From Gammaproteobacteria bacterium (GTDB lineage Bacteria > Pseudomonadota > Gammaproteobacteria > Steroidobacterales > Steroidobacteraceae), in the NCBI GenBank assembly GCA_025359565.1, contig JANYFY010000019.1, forward strand, positions 1 to 64,000: a stretch of 64,000 bases of DNA, read 5' to 3'. Positions 28,471 through 37,144 of the stretch are shown here, piece by piece; the stretch's first letter is position 1, and each line of letters begins with the position of its first letter. The position numbers and the translations under genes were made by a program. The notes beneath the pieces were generated by a model. It searched no databases. It was not told the DNA's origin and was given only the letters and a program-made list of their open reading frames with translations.

Positions 28471-28693
28471 TAGATCTCCTTGCGGTTTTAAATTCATCCC
28501 AGTGACGTGCGGTATAGCGCTAACAGGCGGCTCCATGCCCCGCGCTCAGCAGCCTAACCCTATGATTCAGCGAACAAAGCGCCTTAGAAAGCATGTTTTT
28601 ACGTGAACCACGTCGAGAATTGGCTGTAGCGTGCTTTGCGCTGGATATATTGTCGCATAGCATTACTTTACTTTAAAGCTATTGGAGTTGGTG

Positions 28694-30457
28694 ATGCGGC
28701 GCATTCCCCGTCTGACGATACTAATGCTCGCAACCGGCGTATCGCCAATTGCAGATGCTGTGGGTCTGGGTGATATCCATATTGATTCCGCGCTCAACGA
28801 GCCGCTCACAGCGCAAATCGACATCTTCGGCGCTAATCAAGATGATTTGGCCACCATGGCTGCGAAGGTCGCCAATCGTGATGTGTTCGAGCAGCATGGC
28901 GATGCGCGACCCACGTTCTTGTCATCAACCCAATTCCGTGTAGGGGTTAACGCACAAGGACGGCCAGTCCTCAACGTTCACTCGACCGAGGCTTTCAATG
29001 AACCGGTCGTGACTCTGTTCGTTGACTTCCGTTGGAATAACACCCACTTAGTCAAAGAATATTCTTTGTTGCTCGATCCCGCTGTCTATCTCGCTGAGCC
29101 AAGCGCGCCGCCGCATGACCCTAACGTAGTAACAGAAGCCTCGACGGACTATACGCCGCTCGCTACCGGGCCTTCACCCAGCACTGTGCCATCTTCGAAT
29201 CCCGTGGCTCACACAATTTTGGCGCATGGTTCGCTACGCTCCATTGCGCGACGCGCAGGTGCCCATACCAAATCTCAAATATCCAAGATGATGGTTGCTC
29301 TGTATGCAGCTAACCCACTGGCGTTTGACGGAAACATGTACAAGATCCACAGAGAAGCACTATTGACTGTGCCCACGCTCTCAGAGGTGGCGACTATCAA
29401 GCTAGGGTTTGCTAGGCGTCAAATTCGCGCTGATCGACGCGCTTGGTTGCAAGAGAAATCAACTTCCGCAATTGTTGCGAATGCGCCGCAGTCCGATTCG
29501 ACCAGTGTTCTTAAAAATCGGGTGCAATCTTTGGAACGGGGACTCAAGGATTTACACCAACAACTAGCCAGCGACGACCAGCAAATCAGCGCGCTGTCGA
29601 GACTTGCGACTTTGCGAGCAACCGTCAGACCAGCGTCTGCACCTCTACCAGCCCCATCGGCACCCCCTGCCCCGGCCGCGATTTCAAAGGTGCAAGCCGC
29701 CGTTGTTCCCACGCCGTTTAACGACAGTAACAAAATTATGGGTTGGGTGTTTGCTGGTTTTGCTTTTCTATTCACCACTTTTTTTTGGTATCGAAAACGC
29801 CTGCCAAACAGCGGATTGAATCAACGAGAGCAGGCGATCGGAATTACAGAAACAATTCCCACGGTGGCGATGCTCAGCGCACAAATACCGATAATTGCGC
29901 CGCCTGTGCAGAGTGTTGTTGCACCTCACGTCACACCCACTGCCATGAAAGAAACTCTAGAGAACTCTACTCGCGACCAACCCATGCTAGATACGGCTAC
30001 TTACAACATGGTGGGAATAGAAGAAATGGACATCGACACGGCCCTCTTAAAAAACGAATTGAACACCGTCATCATGGAAAACAAGTCGCAAGATTTAGAC
30101 CCCGCGCTCTCTGGGAATAATACTGCTAGTCACCATTATGTGGATATGCCCAGTAATTTGCATGATCGGGTAATACTCACCGAACGCCGTTCCGACATTG
30201 TCGATATACTCAAATCGGCGATTGAGCGCGACCCTAAACGGCAGGATTTACAACTAAAACTTTTAGAGACCTACTACTCCTTGGTCACCGCTAATCACCG
30301 CGCATTTATGGAAGTCGCCAGGACACTGGCTCGCGATAGAGAGTTAATTAAAGTTGCGGACTGGGAAAAAATATTGATGATGGGCCGGGAAATTGCCTCA
30401 GACGATGTTTTATTCGAGCACGAAACCGTCTCGAGCAATCTAGTAAATTGCGCCTGA
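28694..30457 (+). CDS. Short FimV-like inner-membrane protein
   Basis: A 587-residue protein with a signal peptide followed by the FimV N-terminal domain: GLGDIHIDSALNEPLTAQIDI, the STEAFNEPVVTLFVDFRW segment typical of FimV, and a LysM-like stretch near residues 175-230. A helical, Gln-rich coiled-coil stretch and a Pro/Ala-rich linker precede one transmembrane segment (GWVFAGFAFLFTTFFWY, about residue 350). The cytoplasmic part has an acidic segment and a short TPR-like helix pair (DLQLKLLETYYSLV). FimV proteins of 700-1000 residues carry a longer acidic TPR tail and a conserved C-terminal domain, which I do not see. FimV helps assemble type IV pili and polar structures. ATG 28694 has GGAG six bases upstream. 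Confidence 0.78.
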   Translation: MRRIPRLTILMLATGVSPIADAVGLGDIHIDSALNEPLTAQIDIFGANQDDLATMAAKVANRDVFEQHGDARPTFLSSTQFRVGVNAQGRPVLNVHSTEAFNEPVVTLFVDFRWNNTHLVKEYSLLLDPAVYLAEPSAPPHDPNVVTEASTDYTPLATGPSPSTVPSSNPVAHTILAHGSLRSIARRAGAHTKSQISKMMVALYAANPLAFDGNMYKIHREALLTVPTLSEVATIKLGFARRQIRADRRAWLQEKSTSAIVANAPQSDSTSVLKNRVQSLERGLKDLHQQLASDDQQISALSRLATLRATVRPASAPLPAPSAPPAPAAISKVQAAVVPTPFNDSNKIMGWVFAGFAFLFTTFFWYRKRLPNSGLNQREQAIGITETIPTVAMLSAQIPIIAPPVQSVVAPHVTPTAMKETLENSTRDQPMLDTATYNMVGIEEMDIDTALLKNELNTVIMENKSQDLDPALSGNNTASHHYVDMPSNLHDRVILTERRSDIVDILKSAIERDPKRQDLQLKLLETYYSLVTANHRAFMEVARTLARDRELIKVADWEKILMMGREIASDDVLFEHETVSSNLVNCA

Positions 30458-30468
30458 GATAGAGCGTT

Positions 30469-30537
30469 GGGTCAACCGACTCACCTGTGACCCGTTGGTT
30501 CATGCATAGAGGCAATGAACGCAATATCAACCAACGG
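30469..30537 (+). promoter_or_regulatory. Interlocking inverted repeats in the leader of the DUF4382 lipoprotein gene
   Basis: GGGTCA at 30469-30474 pairs with TGACCC at 30488-30493. CCGTTGGTT at 30492-30500 pairs with AACCAACGG at 30529-30537. The second stem ends on the first bases of the CGGAG ribosome-binding site (30535-30539), so folding of the leader could limit initiation at 30549. There is no T run, so this does not look like a simple terminator. Confidence 0.5.
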
Positions 30538-30548
30538 AGTCATCATTC

Positions 30549-32495
30549 ATGATTTATTTAACATCTCGCGTAGCGCTAATCGGCGCAGTTGTCGCACTCA
30601 TCAGTGCTTGCGGCGGAGGGTCTAGCGCTCCTAGCGCTGCCACGGCCGCTATTCCACCCGTGCAAACGGGTAGTGTCGCCATGATAGTCAGCGATGCCTC
30701 CGCCGAGGACTGGGCAACCATCGGCGTAAAAGTGCTATCGATCGCCTTAGTACCCCAAACAGGTGGAAGTAATGTCACGGTTTATACGGCACCCGTCGTA
30801 GCACCGGTCATCAACCTAGCGCAACTTGATCAGCTGGGCGAATTACTCGGAAATAGCATCGTTCCCGCTGGCAGTTACACCGGAGCAATTGTGTCAATAG
30901 GTGGTAATTCCGGCGACGTCCAATTAATCGTCGCAGCCAACCCCGAAGCTGGTTTTGCGGCGGCGGCCGGTTCGACGATACCGGCCAATCAAATTCAGAT
31001 TCAACACACGCAAGGTACAACACCCAATCTGACTGTTCCAGTGTCGATCAATTTTGACTCACCGCTGGTTGTTTCGGCTACTCAGAACAATCAATTGGAT
31101 GTCGAGTTCGATCTGGGGCATCCGGCTTTTATTATGGGTCACACCCCTCCAGGATCCGCTACGCTCTGGGCGGTGAATTTCAGTGGTCCCGTACATCGGC
31201 ACTTGCTGCGCGATATTTCGCGTCTGGTCTTACGTCACATGTATGGTGTTGTGGGTTCGATAGCGACCGATAATACATCGATTACCATTAACAAAGAGTT
31301 CCCGACAGTGCCTGTGGTAAACCCCGAAACAGCAGTCGCGTCTACGCAGACTTTGCAGATCCTAGCCGATGCCAGCAACGGTACCTTGTTCTACGATTTA
31401 GATGCCAAGAAAAATAGTGTTATCAAGGATTTTTCGTCCTTTGCATCATTAGTGGGTAAAAATGTGCGTGTAGCGACGCGCTACCAACAAAATGGTACGT
31501 TGGTTGCCACTCGTATATGGCTCAGCAGCCAATTTTACAATGTATGGTTAAGCCCAGAGGGGCACGTATTACACACCGATCCCATCCATAGCATTATTAC
31601 CGTAGCAAATGAATCAGGCCAAGCGGTTGCCCTCACAGTCGATTCAAATACCCAGTTCTATTTTCGGCAACCCCAAAATAGCCTCGCCGATGCGACACCT
31701 ATCGGAACGGGGCCGTCATTTCTTACCAACCATAGTCTGGTCCGCGGGTTTAAGGTGCATACCAGCGTCGTCGATCCATTAGCCACTCCGTTGGTAGCAC
31801 AGAGCATCGATATCGAAACCGCTACCTACGCGGGTGGCATCTTGGCAACTAACACTACTGGGTTTACATACTCGGCTAATTTCGCGAACGTCGCGGATAA
31901 CTACGTATACACGTTGAACTATATCAACAGTACAACTGCCAATGGCACCGATGGTACGGGGAGTCCGATTTTAGGGTACAAGTGGTGGAATTTTGCCTAC
32001 CCTACATTACTCATGAATGGCTCGAATTCCATTAGCGCATTTATTTCCGCAACCGCTGGCAGTGTTAATTTTGGCGGAACGGTCGGCGCGCTTACTGCGC
32101 GCGGGGTTAGCAACGTCATATGGAACGATCCCGCTAACTTAAATGGTTGGTCAGTCAATGCTACAGCCTTAACACCGTCAACATTACCCCTAGGTTTGGT
32201 AGCCACCGGCTTAAACAACAACGCCTTCACGATGACAATTGCTGGCGGAACGAGTGCTGCCAGTATACTTGTGAGTAGTACCGTTGGGGCCGCAACACTG
32301 GTCTTTCAGGTAGATCGCAATAATGGCGTAGTCACGACAAGTCCGGTTGACATTACAACCAGTACGGGCCTTAGCATCCTGGCTAATGGCTTGGCAATTG
32401 GAGCACCGGTCAAAATTTACGGGATACCGCAGGCCGATGCCACACTTAAATCCTACGTATTAATTTATTTCACGGGTGATCTCCCCACGCAATAA
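30549..32495 (+). CDS. DUF4382-domain lipoprotein
   Basis: A 648-residue exported protein. The N-terminus is a lipoprotein signal with lipobox LISAC (Cys about residue 21) followed by GGGSSAPS, so it is probably lipid-anchored on the cell surface or outer membrane. Residues 40-200 fit DUF4382: TGSVAMIVSDASAEDWATIGVKV and the NLAQLDQLGELLGN...PAGSYTGAIVSIGG pattern. The remaining 450 residues are Thr/Ser/Asn-rich with many short beta-prone segments and few charges. The function is unknown. ATG 30549 is preceded by GGAG at 30536-30539. A strong terminator follows 20 bases after the stop, so the gene seems to be a separate unit. Confidence 0.8.
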   Translation: MIYLTSRVALIGAVVALISACGGGSSAPSAATAAIPPVQTGSVAMIVSDASAEDWATIGVKVLSIALVPQTGGSNVTVYTAPVVAPVINLAQLDQLGELLGNSIVPAGSYTGAIVSIGGNSGDVQLIVAANPEAGFAAAAGSTIPANQIQIQHTQGTTPNLTVPVSINFDSPLVVSATQNNQLDVEFDLGHPAFIMGHTPPGSATLWAVNFSGPVHRHLLRDISRLVLRHMYGVVGSIATDNTSITINKEFPTVPVVNPETAVASTQTLQILADASNGTLFYDLDAKKNSVIKDFSSFASLVGKNVRVATRYQQNGTLVATRIWLSSQFYNVWLSPEGHVLHTDPIHSIITVANESGQAVALTVDSNTQFYFRQPQNSLADATPIGTGPSFLTNHSLVRGFKVHTSVVDPLATPLVAQSIDIETATYAGGILATNTTGFTYSANFANVADNYVYTLNYINSTTANGTDGTGSPILGYKWWNFAYPTLLMNGSNSISAFISATAGSVNFGGTVGALTARGVSNVIWNDPANLNGWSVNATALTPSTLPLGLVATGLNNNAFTMTIAGGTSAASILVSSTVGAATLVFQVDRNNGVVTTSPVDITTSTGLSILANGLAIGAPVKIYGIPQADATLKSYVLIYFTGDLPTQ

Positions 32496-32514
32496 AATCT
32501 AATTTGCCCAAGCT

Positions 32515-32550
32515 GCGCCGTGTGGATTGCTTCCCACGGCGCCTTTTTTT
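32515..32550 (+). terminator. Strong intrinsic terminator after the DUF4382 gene
   Basis: GCGCCGTG at 32515-32522 pairs perfectly with CACGGCGC at 32535-32542. Seven T follow at 32544-32550. It ends only 24 bases before the start of the next gene, so it must either separate the two units or act as an attenuator for the glycosyltransferase gene. Confidence 0.88.
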
Positions 32551-32574
32551 AAAAAGGGTAAACTTAGCGCATCC

Positions 32575-33720
32575 ATGAGCCTAGCATCCCCCCCCCGCGC
32601 CTCACCCTCTGCTGCCTACTCCCCTGCGGTTGCCATCATTTTGGTCAACTACCGGGATGCCCATGACACGATTGAGTGTCTCGATAGTTTGCTTGCGCTC
32701 GACTATCCTACGTTTGAAGTGTTTGTGATAGATAATGATTCTCGCGACGAATCGCTGCAAGCGATCGCTCATTGGTGTGACCGACCGCGGCGCGTCGCGA
32801 GTTGGAAAAACCTGGTGGGAGTGTACAGTCATACCCGCGACGGTAAGTGCAAGCCGGTCGCCTATCGCTTCGTTGAACCCTGTACCGCGGGACTTCCTGC
32901 TCCGCCCTCCGAATGCAAGGTCTCGCTAGTCGCTTCCAATACTAACTCAGGCTTCGCGGGGGGTTGTAACGTCGGTATTCGTAGCGCGGGGCAGCGCTTT
33001 GATTATTTTTGGCTGTTAAATACCGATACGGTAGTGGATCACAAAGCTTTGCGCGCATTAGTTGACCGCGCAACCGTGAATTCCAAAATCGGCATGGTTG
33101 GTGCTACGATCTGGTACTACAACCAACCGGAAACCGCCCAAGCTCTCGGCGGAGCGAGCGTGTCGGCCCAAGGATTAGTGTTTAAGAATATTGGCGATCG
33201 TGAGCGTTTTCCTGCGGGCTTGCCCGACATCACCGACGTAGAAGCAAAACTCGGATTAGTATTGGGTGCCTCAATCTTGGTATCCAACGCGTACTTTAAG
33301 AACGTCGGCCCGATTCAAGAGGACTATTTTTTATATTTTGAAGAATATGATTGGGCACTCCGTGCCCGCGGCGCATGGTCTTTGGGCTGGGCCCGCGGCG
33401 CGATGGTGTATCACAAAGGCGGAGGCAGTAGTACTCGCACCTCACTCCATACATTCGCGATGGCCTTACGGTACCGTAATTTGGTGCGATTTACCGCCCG
33501 GTTTTTACCCGAACGGCTACCCGAAGTTCGCCGGCAATTGTGGCATCACTTTGCGCGCTACTTAGCGCAAGGCCGATGGCGCGGAATTTGGGTAGTAGGC
33601 GGAGCGCTACGTCACTTCTCCGCACTCGCCGCATCGGCACGGCCTGGCGATGTTCCTACGAGCACGCCGCTCGATGCGCACGGTAATCCGAGACCGGTCG
33701 CGATTGAAGTCGGCTTATAA
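32575..33720 (+). CDS. Family 2 glycosyltransferase (rhamnosyltransferase-like)
   Basis: A 381-residue GT-A fold enzyme of the inverting GT2 family, likely to add a sugar to LPS or another surface glycan. Motifs are VAIILVNYRDAHDTIECLDSLL, the nucleotide-binding VFVIDNDSRDES, the DxD-like LLNTDTVVD, and the acceptor/base region QEDYFLYFEEYDWALRARG followed by YHKGGGSS. Between the first motifs lies an extra stretch (about residues 70-110) with several Cys. The ATG at 32575 follows a terminator and precedes a run of nine C (32588-32596) in codons 5-8. Its stop overlaps the convergent acyltransferase gene by six bases. The donor sugar cannot be told. Confidence 0.87.
   Translation: MSLASPPRASPSAAYSPAVAIILVNYRDAHDTIECLDSLLALDYPTFEVFVIDNDSRDESLQAIAHWCDRPRRVASWKNLVGVYSHTRDGKCKPVAYRFVEPCTAGLPAPPSECKVSLVASNTNSGFAGGCNVGIRSAGQRFDYFWLLNTDTVVDHKALRALVDRATVNSKIGMVGATIWYYNQPETAQALGGASVSAQGLVFKNIGDRERFPAGLPDITDVEAKLGLVLGASILVSNAYFKNVGPIQEDYFLYFEEYDWALRARGAWSLGWARGAMVYHKGGGSSTRTSLHTFAMALRYRNLVRFTARFLPERLPEVRRQLWHHFARYLAQGRWRGIWVVGGALRHFSALAASARPGDVPTSTPLDAHGNPRPVAIEVGL
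32588..32596 (+). repeat. C9 homopolymer at codons 5-8 of the glycosyltransferase gene
   Basis: Nine consecutive C lie 13 bases after the A of the ATG. Gain or loss of one C would shift the frame and abolish the enzyme. C/G runs of this length in surface-glycan genes are known switches in several pathogens. Confidence 0.85.
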
Positions 33721-34455
33721 GGCGTTCCTCGCCGTCTCAAACAAAGCTTTAAGTTTCTGCTCCATCGTCAGCTGCATGGCGGCCAGCGCGGCGGCGTCTA
33801 AGCCCTTCGGAATATAAACCGGCTCGCCAATTGCGATCACAATTCGAGCAAACGGTGTCGGAATGACGAATTGATCCCATTTGATTTTCCAGACGCGCGA
33901 CGCGGCATAAGCTAGGGGAATAATTGGCCGTTGGGAAAGCTGCGCCAATAGCACGGCACCCGGTTTGAATTTCCACGCGGGGCCGCGTGGACCGTCCGGA
34001 GTCATTGCCGGGGATACGCCATCGTGAACCAGCGCTTGATAATAGTCGCGCAATGCGCGAGCCCCGGTGTGTGTAGAGGAGCCTCGAATAACGACTGCAC
34101 CCAAGCGTTTAATTATCATTGCGCCAAGCTCTCCGTCCACCGATGGACTGATCAAAAAACCGAGTTTGACTCCGTTACCGCGTTCCTTGAGCAGATACTG
34201 GATGCAGAACAATTGGTGTTGATGCCAATAGACGGGAATAAAAGATGAGTACTTAGCCATTGCAGCAGGAATATGCTCAATACCCAAGATTCGGACGATT
34301 CGACACCAACGCAACACCATTCCTATCAGCGCCAGAATGAAGGGCGCTGCGATGCGATACACCCACCGGCGGCCTGGCGTGAGACGACGACTAGAACGAG
34401 TCTGCTGATCGTAGATAGTGTTGCGCAGTCCACCCTCGGGATCGTTGTTGGGCAT
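33715..34455 (-). CDS. DUF374 family acyltransferase-like protein
   Basis: A 246-residue protein of the DUF374 branch of the lysophospholipid acyltransferase (LPLAT) superfamily. It has a hydrophobic N-terminal helix (about residues 33-50) and motifs including YWHQHQLF, LISPSVDGELGAMIIKRLG, VIRGSSTHTGARALRDY, the DGPRGPAWKFKPGAVLLAQ stretch and PLAYAASRVWKIKWDQFVIP. The HQHQ element takes the place of the catalytic HxxxxD region. In proteobacteria such genes lie next to LPS core or Kdo genes, and an acyl transfer in lipid A or glycolipid synthesis is inferred. Its ATG directly follows the TAA of the glycosyltransferase gene with no gap, so the two are coupled. Confidence 0.82.
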   Translation of the reverse strand: MPNNDPEGGLRNTIYDQQTRSSRRLTPGRRWVYRIAAPFILALIGMVLRWCRIVRILGIEHIPAAMAKYSSFIPVYWHQHQLFCIQYLLKERGNGVKLGFLISPSVDGELGAMIIKRLGAVVIRGSSTHTGARALRDYYQALVHDGVSPAMTPDGPRGPAWKFKPGAVLLAQLSQRPIIPLAYAASRVWKIKWDQFVIPTPFARIVIAIGEPVYIPKGLDAAALAAMQLTMEQKLKALFETARNAL

Positions 34456-35481
34456 TTACGTGGCGGCGCCGTAAAGCAGATGATTGAGCGCACGACCCAC
34501 ACGATATTGGAAATCTTTTTTATTTTGCACAAACCAAGTTCGCGAGTTATCAGCGTATTGCCTTATCTCCGCGTGACTCATTTTCAGCGCAATCTCCACC
34601 GCACTTACCAGCGACGTTGTGTCGAATTCATAGGTAGTCGCCAGATGTTGAGTGCCGCTAGGTTGCGATTTAATTAACAAGCCCGTATCCAACGTCACAA
34701 GTTCATTCATCGGCGGAGCATCCGTGGCTAATACGACGGCACCGACGCTTAGTGCCTCCGGGATGTAGTGTCCCCACCCTTCTGTTTCAGACAGACATAC
34801 ATGAAACATATGTTTATTCTGTTGATTCTTTAATTCATCATCATCCATGTATCGAGATTCATAGCAGATATTTGCAGCGTTTACGATCTCAAACGCCGAT
34901 TTTCGACTATGCAATACCGTCAACAAGGGCCACATGGGATGTTTAGCCCAGTGTTTGACCAACCGTCCACTCCCTTTCATACGACTCTTGCCCGCCAGGT
35001 GAAAAAACCCAGGTTGTCGCTCAACTTGAGGATCATAGCGATCCTCACAATCGAATCCGACAAATTCAGTTCGGCAGGGCAGCTGCGCAAAGACCTCGAA
35101 TGAGTGGCGCGTCTTGGTCCAAACGCTATCAACTTTGGGCAGTAAACGCAGGTCCGCCTGATCGAACCATTCAGGATTGGGAACCACCACATTATATCGG
35201 GCCAAATGAAAATGTTCTGGCCACAGGTGTTCAAGCATTATATTGACATCGTAAGGTTGGAATTTGTCGCTACGTTGGGAGCTACCACGGACTCGCGCTA
35301 GCCAGTGATGTGCCGCTGCCAGGCCTCGACGTATTCCGGGGCGGCGTCTGCGCCTAGCACGCATATCCAGGGCCGTGATACTTACCTCGCAGCCCAGTTT
35401 TTCTAAAACGCCCTTCACGAGCACCACATCGCGCGAATTTCCCACCCCATTTTCAAAAGCCACTAAGTTGACGCGGGTCAT
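34456..35481 (-). CDS. Glycosyltransferase, GT1/GT4-like
   Basis: A 341-residue GT-B-type glycosyltransferase. The N-terminus VNLVAFENGVGNSRDVVLVKGVL is a Rossmann half. The C-terminal half has the donor-binding pattern HVCLSETEGWGHYIPEALSVGAVVLATDAPPMNEL, equivalent to the EGFGLxxLEAMxxGxPV site of retaining family 4 enzymes. A basic patch (RARRRRRPGIRRG, about residue 42) may contact the membrane. It lies between a heptosyltransferase gene (6-base gap) and the DUF374 gene, so it probably builds the LPS core or a related glycan. The donor and acceptor are unknown. Confidence 0.8.
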   Translation of the reverse strand: MTRVNLVAFENGVGNSRDVVLVKGVLEKLGCEVSITALDMRARRRRRPGIRRGLAAAHHWLARVRGSSQRSDKFQPYDVNIMLEHLWPEHFHLARYNVVVPNPEWFDQADLRLLPKVDSVWTKTRHSFEVFAQLPCRTEFVGFDCEDRYDPQVERQPGFFHLAGKSRMKGSGRLVKHWAKHPMWPLLTVLHSRKSAFEIVNAANICYESRYMDDDELKNQQNKHMFHVCLSETEGWGHYIPEALSVGAVVLATDAPPMNELVTLDTGLLIKSQPSGTQHLATTYEFDTTSLVSAVEIALKMSHAEIRQYADNSRTWFVQNKKDFQYRVGRALNHLLYGAAT

Positions 35482-35487
35482 CTTATT

Positions 35488-36462
35488 TCAAAAATGGGTG
35501 TTTGATGCAAAGGCCGCTGCCGTAATCTGCTCGAGCGTCGGCCATGTATTTAAATCACTAAATAAATGCACCTTGCTTCCTAAGGGATACCAATACTTGC
35601 TCGAATACGGTCCGTAAATACTCACTAAATTAGCCCCTACTGCGGCGGCAAGATGTCCAGGACCGGTATCATTGGCAATCACCACTCGGGCATGTTTCAG
35701 CAATGCGGCGTACACGCCTAAATCGATGTCATTCAAAGCGAAAGCCTGCGGCAAGGTCGCACGCGCGATATCCTCCTCCTTGGGTCCTGGGCAAATGGCC
35801 ACCGGAACACCACGCGCCACCAATACCTTAGCCAGAGCACCAAAGTTTGGCCAGACTTTGCGGTGCTCGCGATCATCCGCGCCTGAAAAAGGGCAAAGGA
35901 GCGCATATTGTCCTACGTTGAGTCCAATCGACTGCAGTAGTGCCAGAGCACGAGTCTGTTGTGCGGCGCTCGGCAAAAAGCTCACTTCAGTGGGGTACTG
36001 CGACTGGGAAACCACCGGTACGCCAGCACGCGCTGGTGGGCGCAGCAAACAACCCGCTAAATGCCAATACGCATGCGATGCGTGCGTAAATTTCGGCATA
36101 GCATAAGCCGCGTTCAACAATATTCTTCGCCCATCATACGCATATCCAGCCGGCCGTAGACCTGCAAATCGAGCTTCAAGCGCTGAGGATAGTGACTTAG
36201 TCATTAACAACGCGCGAGGTGCCGCAACTCCTAATTGAGCGCGCAATTCGCGCAACGAGTGAGTTGCGGCGCGAAAGCCTGCGGGGCGTACCCGTACCGG
36301 CCAACCGGTGCCCGCCAGTAAGTGAGGTGCCCACGCTTGACCGACCAGGTGTAGCTCGTATCCCGCGTGCTCAAGCCTTCTGAGGGTCGGCACCGACAGT
36401 ACAACCTCACCAACCCAGTTGCAGAGTCGAATAACGAGCGGTCCGCTCGCCTGAATATCCAT
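35488..36462 (-). CDS. LPS heptosyltransferase family protein (GT9)
   Basis: A 324-residue GT9 enzyme like WaaF/WaaC/RfaQ, which adds heptose to the LPS inner core from the cytoplasmic face. Visible features are LVIRLCNWVGEVVLSVPTLRRL at the N-terminus, the LCPFSGADDREHRKVWPNFGALAKVL segment (the family ADP-heptose site), and VVIANDTGPGHLAAAVGANLVSIYGP with the conserved DTGPxHxAAA motif. The frame is open to 36495, but ATG 36462 is the better start because the 36495 start would overlap the divergent gene at 36488. Which heptose it adds is not clear. It heads a three-gene unit with the following glycosyltransferase and DUF374 genes. Confidence 0.86.
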   Translation of the reverse strand: MDIQASGPLVIRLCNWVGEVVLSVPTLRRLEHAGYELHLVGQAWAPHLLAGTGWPVRVRPAGFRAATHSLRELRAQLGVAAPRALLMTKSLSSALEARFAGLRPAGYAYDGRRILLNAAYAMPKFTHASHAYWHLAGCLLRPPARAGVPVVSQSQYPTEVSFLPSAAQQTRALALLQSIGLNVGQYALLCPFSGADDREHRKVWPNFGALAKVLVARGVPVAICPGPKEEDIARATLPQAFALNDIDLGVYAALLKHARVVIANDTGPGHLAAAVGANLVSIYGPYSSKYWYPLGSKVHLFSDLNTWPTLEQITAAAFASNTHF

Positions 36463-36487
36463 GCGACTATAGTAATATAAGAACCCT

Positions 36488-37144
36488 ATGACCACACCCG
36501 CGGATCAACGACTGCTCGAACTGCTGGACAAATGGCTCAACAGTCTTGAGCTACATCTTAAATACTCTTCGTTGGATGAAGATAGTTACTGGAAAATTCA
36601 GCCCTGGCTTGAGCACCAACGACCCAGCCGCTGGATTATCGACCTTGCCAAACAAAAAGCATTGACCTTGCAAGTCCAGGTTAAAGAACGCATTAAAATG
36701 GGCGATGCAAAGTTCTCTGAAAACCTCGAACTAATGACTTTTCTAGCGAATTTGGTGGGGTCCCAACATATTGAGCGTTTCATCCCGCTCGCCGAACCAG
36801 GTAACGAACAGCCGCTTGCGCTGGCATCGCCACCAAAAACTGACCACGTAGAATTGCCCCTGAGCAGTGCGGTAACAGGCACTCGGGAAATGCCGAAATT
36901 TGTGGCTAAGGCTAAGCCAGCCCTTAAGCCTGTCGCCAAACTGGCGGTTAAACCCGCGGAAAGTACCAAGGCGGCCTCGCACGATCAGGTCATTACTGAT
37001 GCGGCACGTCTCGTGCAATGGGGACGCAAGTGGTTTGAACTAGCCGAAGTTATCTCACGCATGGCTGACCGTCCGACGCTGCCGGAAATTCGACTTATTC
37101 TAAAGGAAAATAAAGCAGCAATTGAAAAATTAGCGCGTACGTGA
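36488..37144 (+). CDS. Uncharacterised protein with two helical domains and a Lys/Ala/Pro linker
   Basis: I do not recognise this 218-residue protein. It has no signal peptide or membrane segment. Residues 1-100 are charged and helix-prone (RLLELLDKWLNSLELHLKYSS, WLEHQRPSRWIIDLAKQKAL). Residues 105-165 are a low-complexity linker with repeated Lys-Pro and Ala-Lys pairs. Residues 165-218 form a second helical unit (DAARLVQWGRKWFELAEVISRMADRPTLPEIR). The amphipathic first domain and basic linker suggest a cytoplasmic protein-protein or nucleic-acid contact, but that is inference. It is divergent from the heptosyltransferase gene with 25 bases between starts, and its 3' end overlaps lptG by 15 bases. 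Confidence 0.72.
   Translation: MTTPADQRLLELLDKWLNSLELHLKYSSLDEDSYWKIQPWLEHQRPSRWIIDLAKQKALTLQVQVKERIKMGDAKFSENLELMTFLANLVGSQHIERFIPLAEPGNEQPLALASPPKTDHVELPLSSAVTGTREMPKFVAKAKPALKPVAKLAVKPAESTKAASHDQVITDAARLVQWGRKWFELAEVISRMADRPTLPEIRLILKENKAAIEKLART

Noticed and set aside
28620-28651. TTGGCT...TATATT as a promoter of the FimV-like gene
   Set aside because: The spacing of 20 bases is outside the normal range, so support is too weak.
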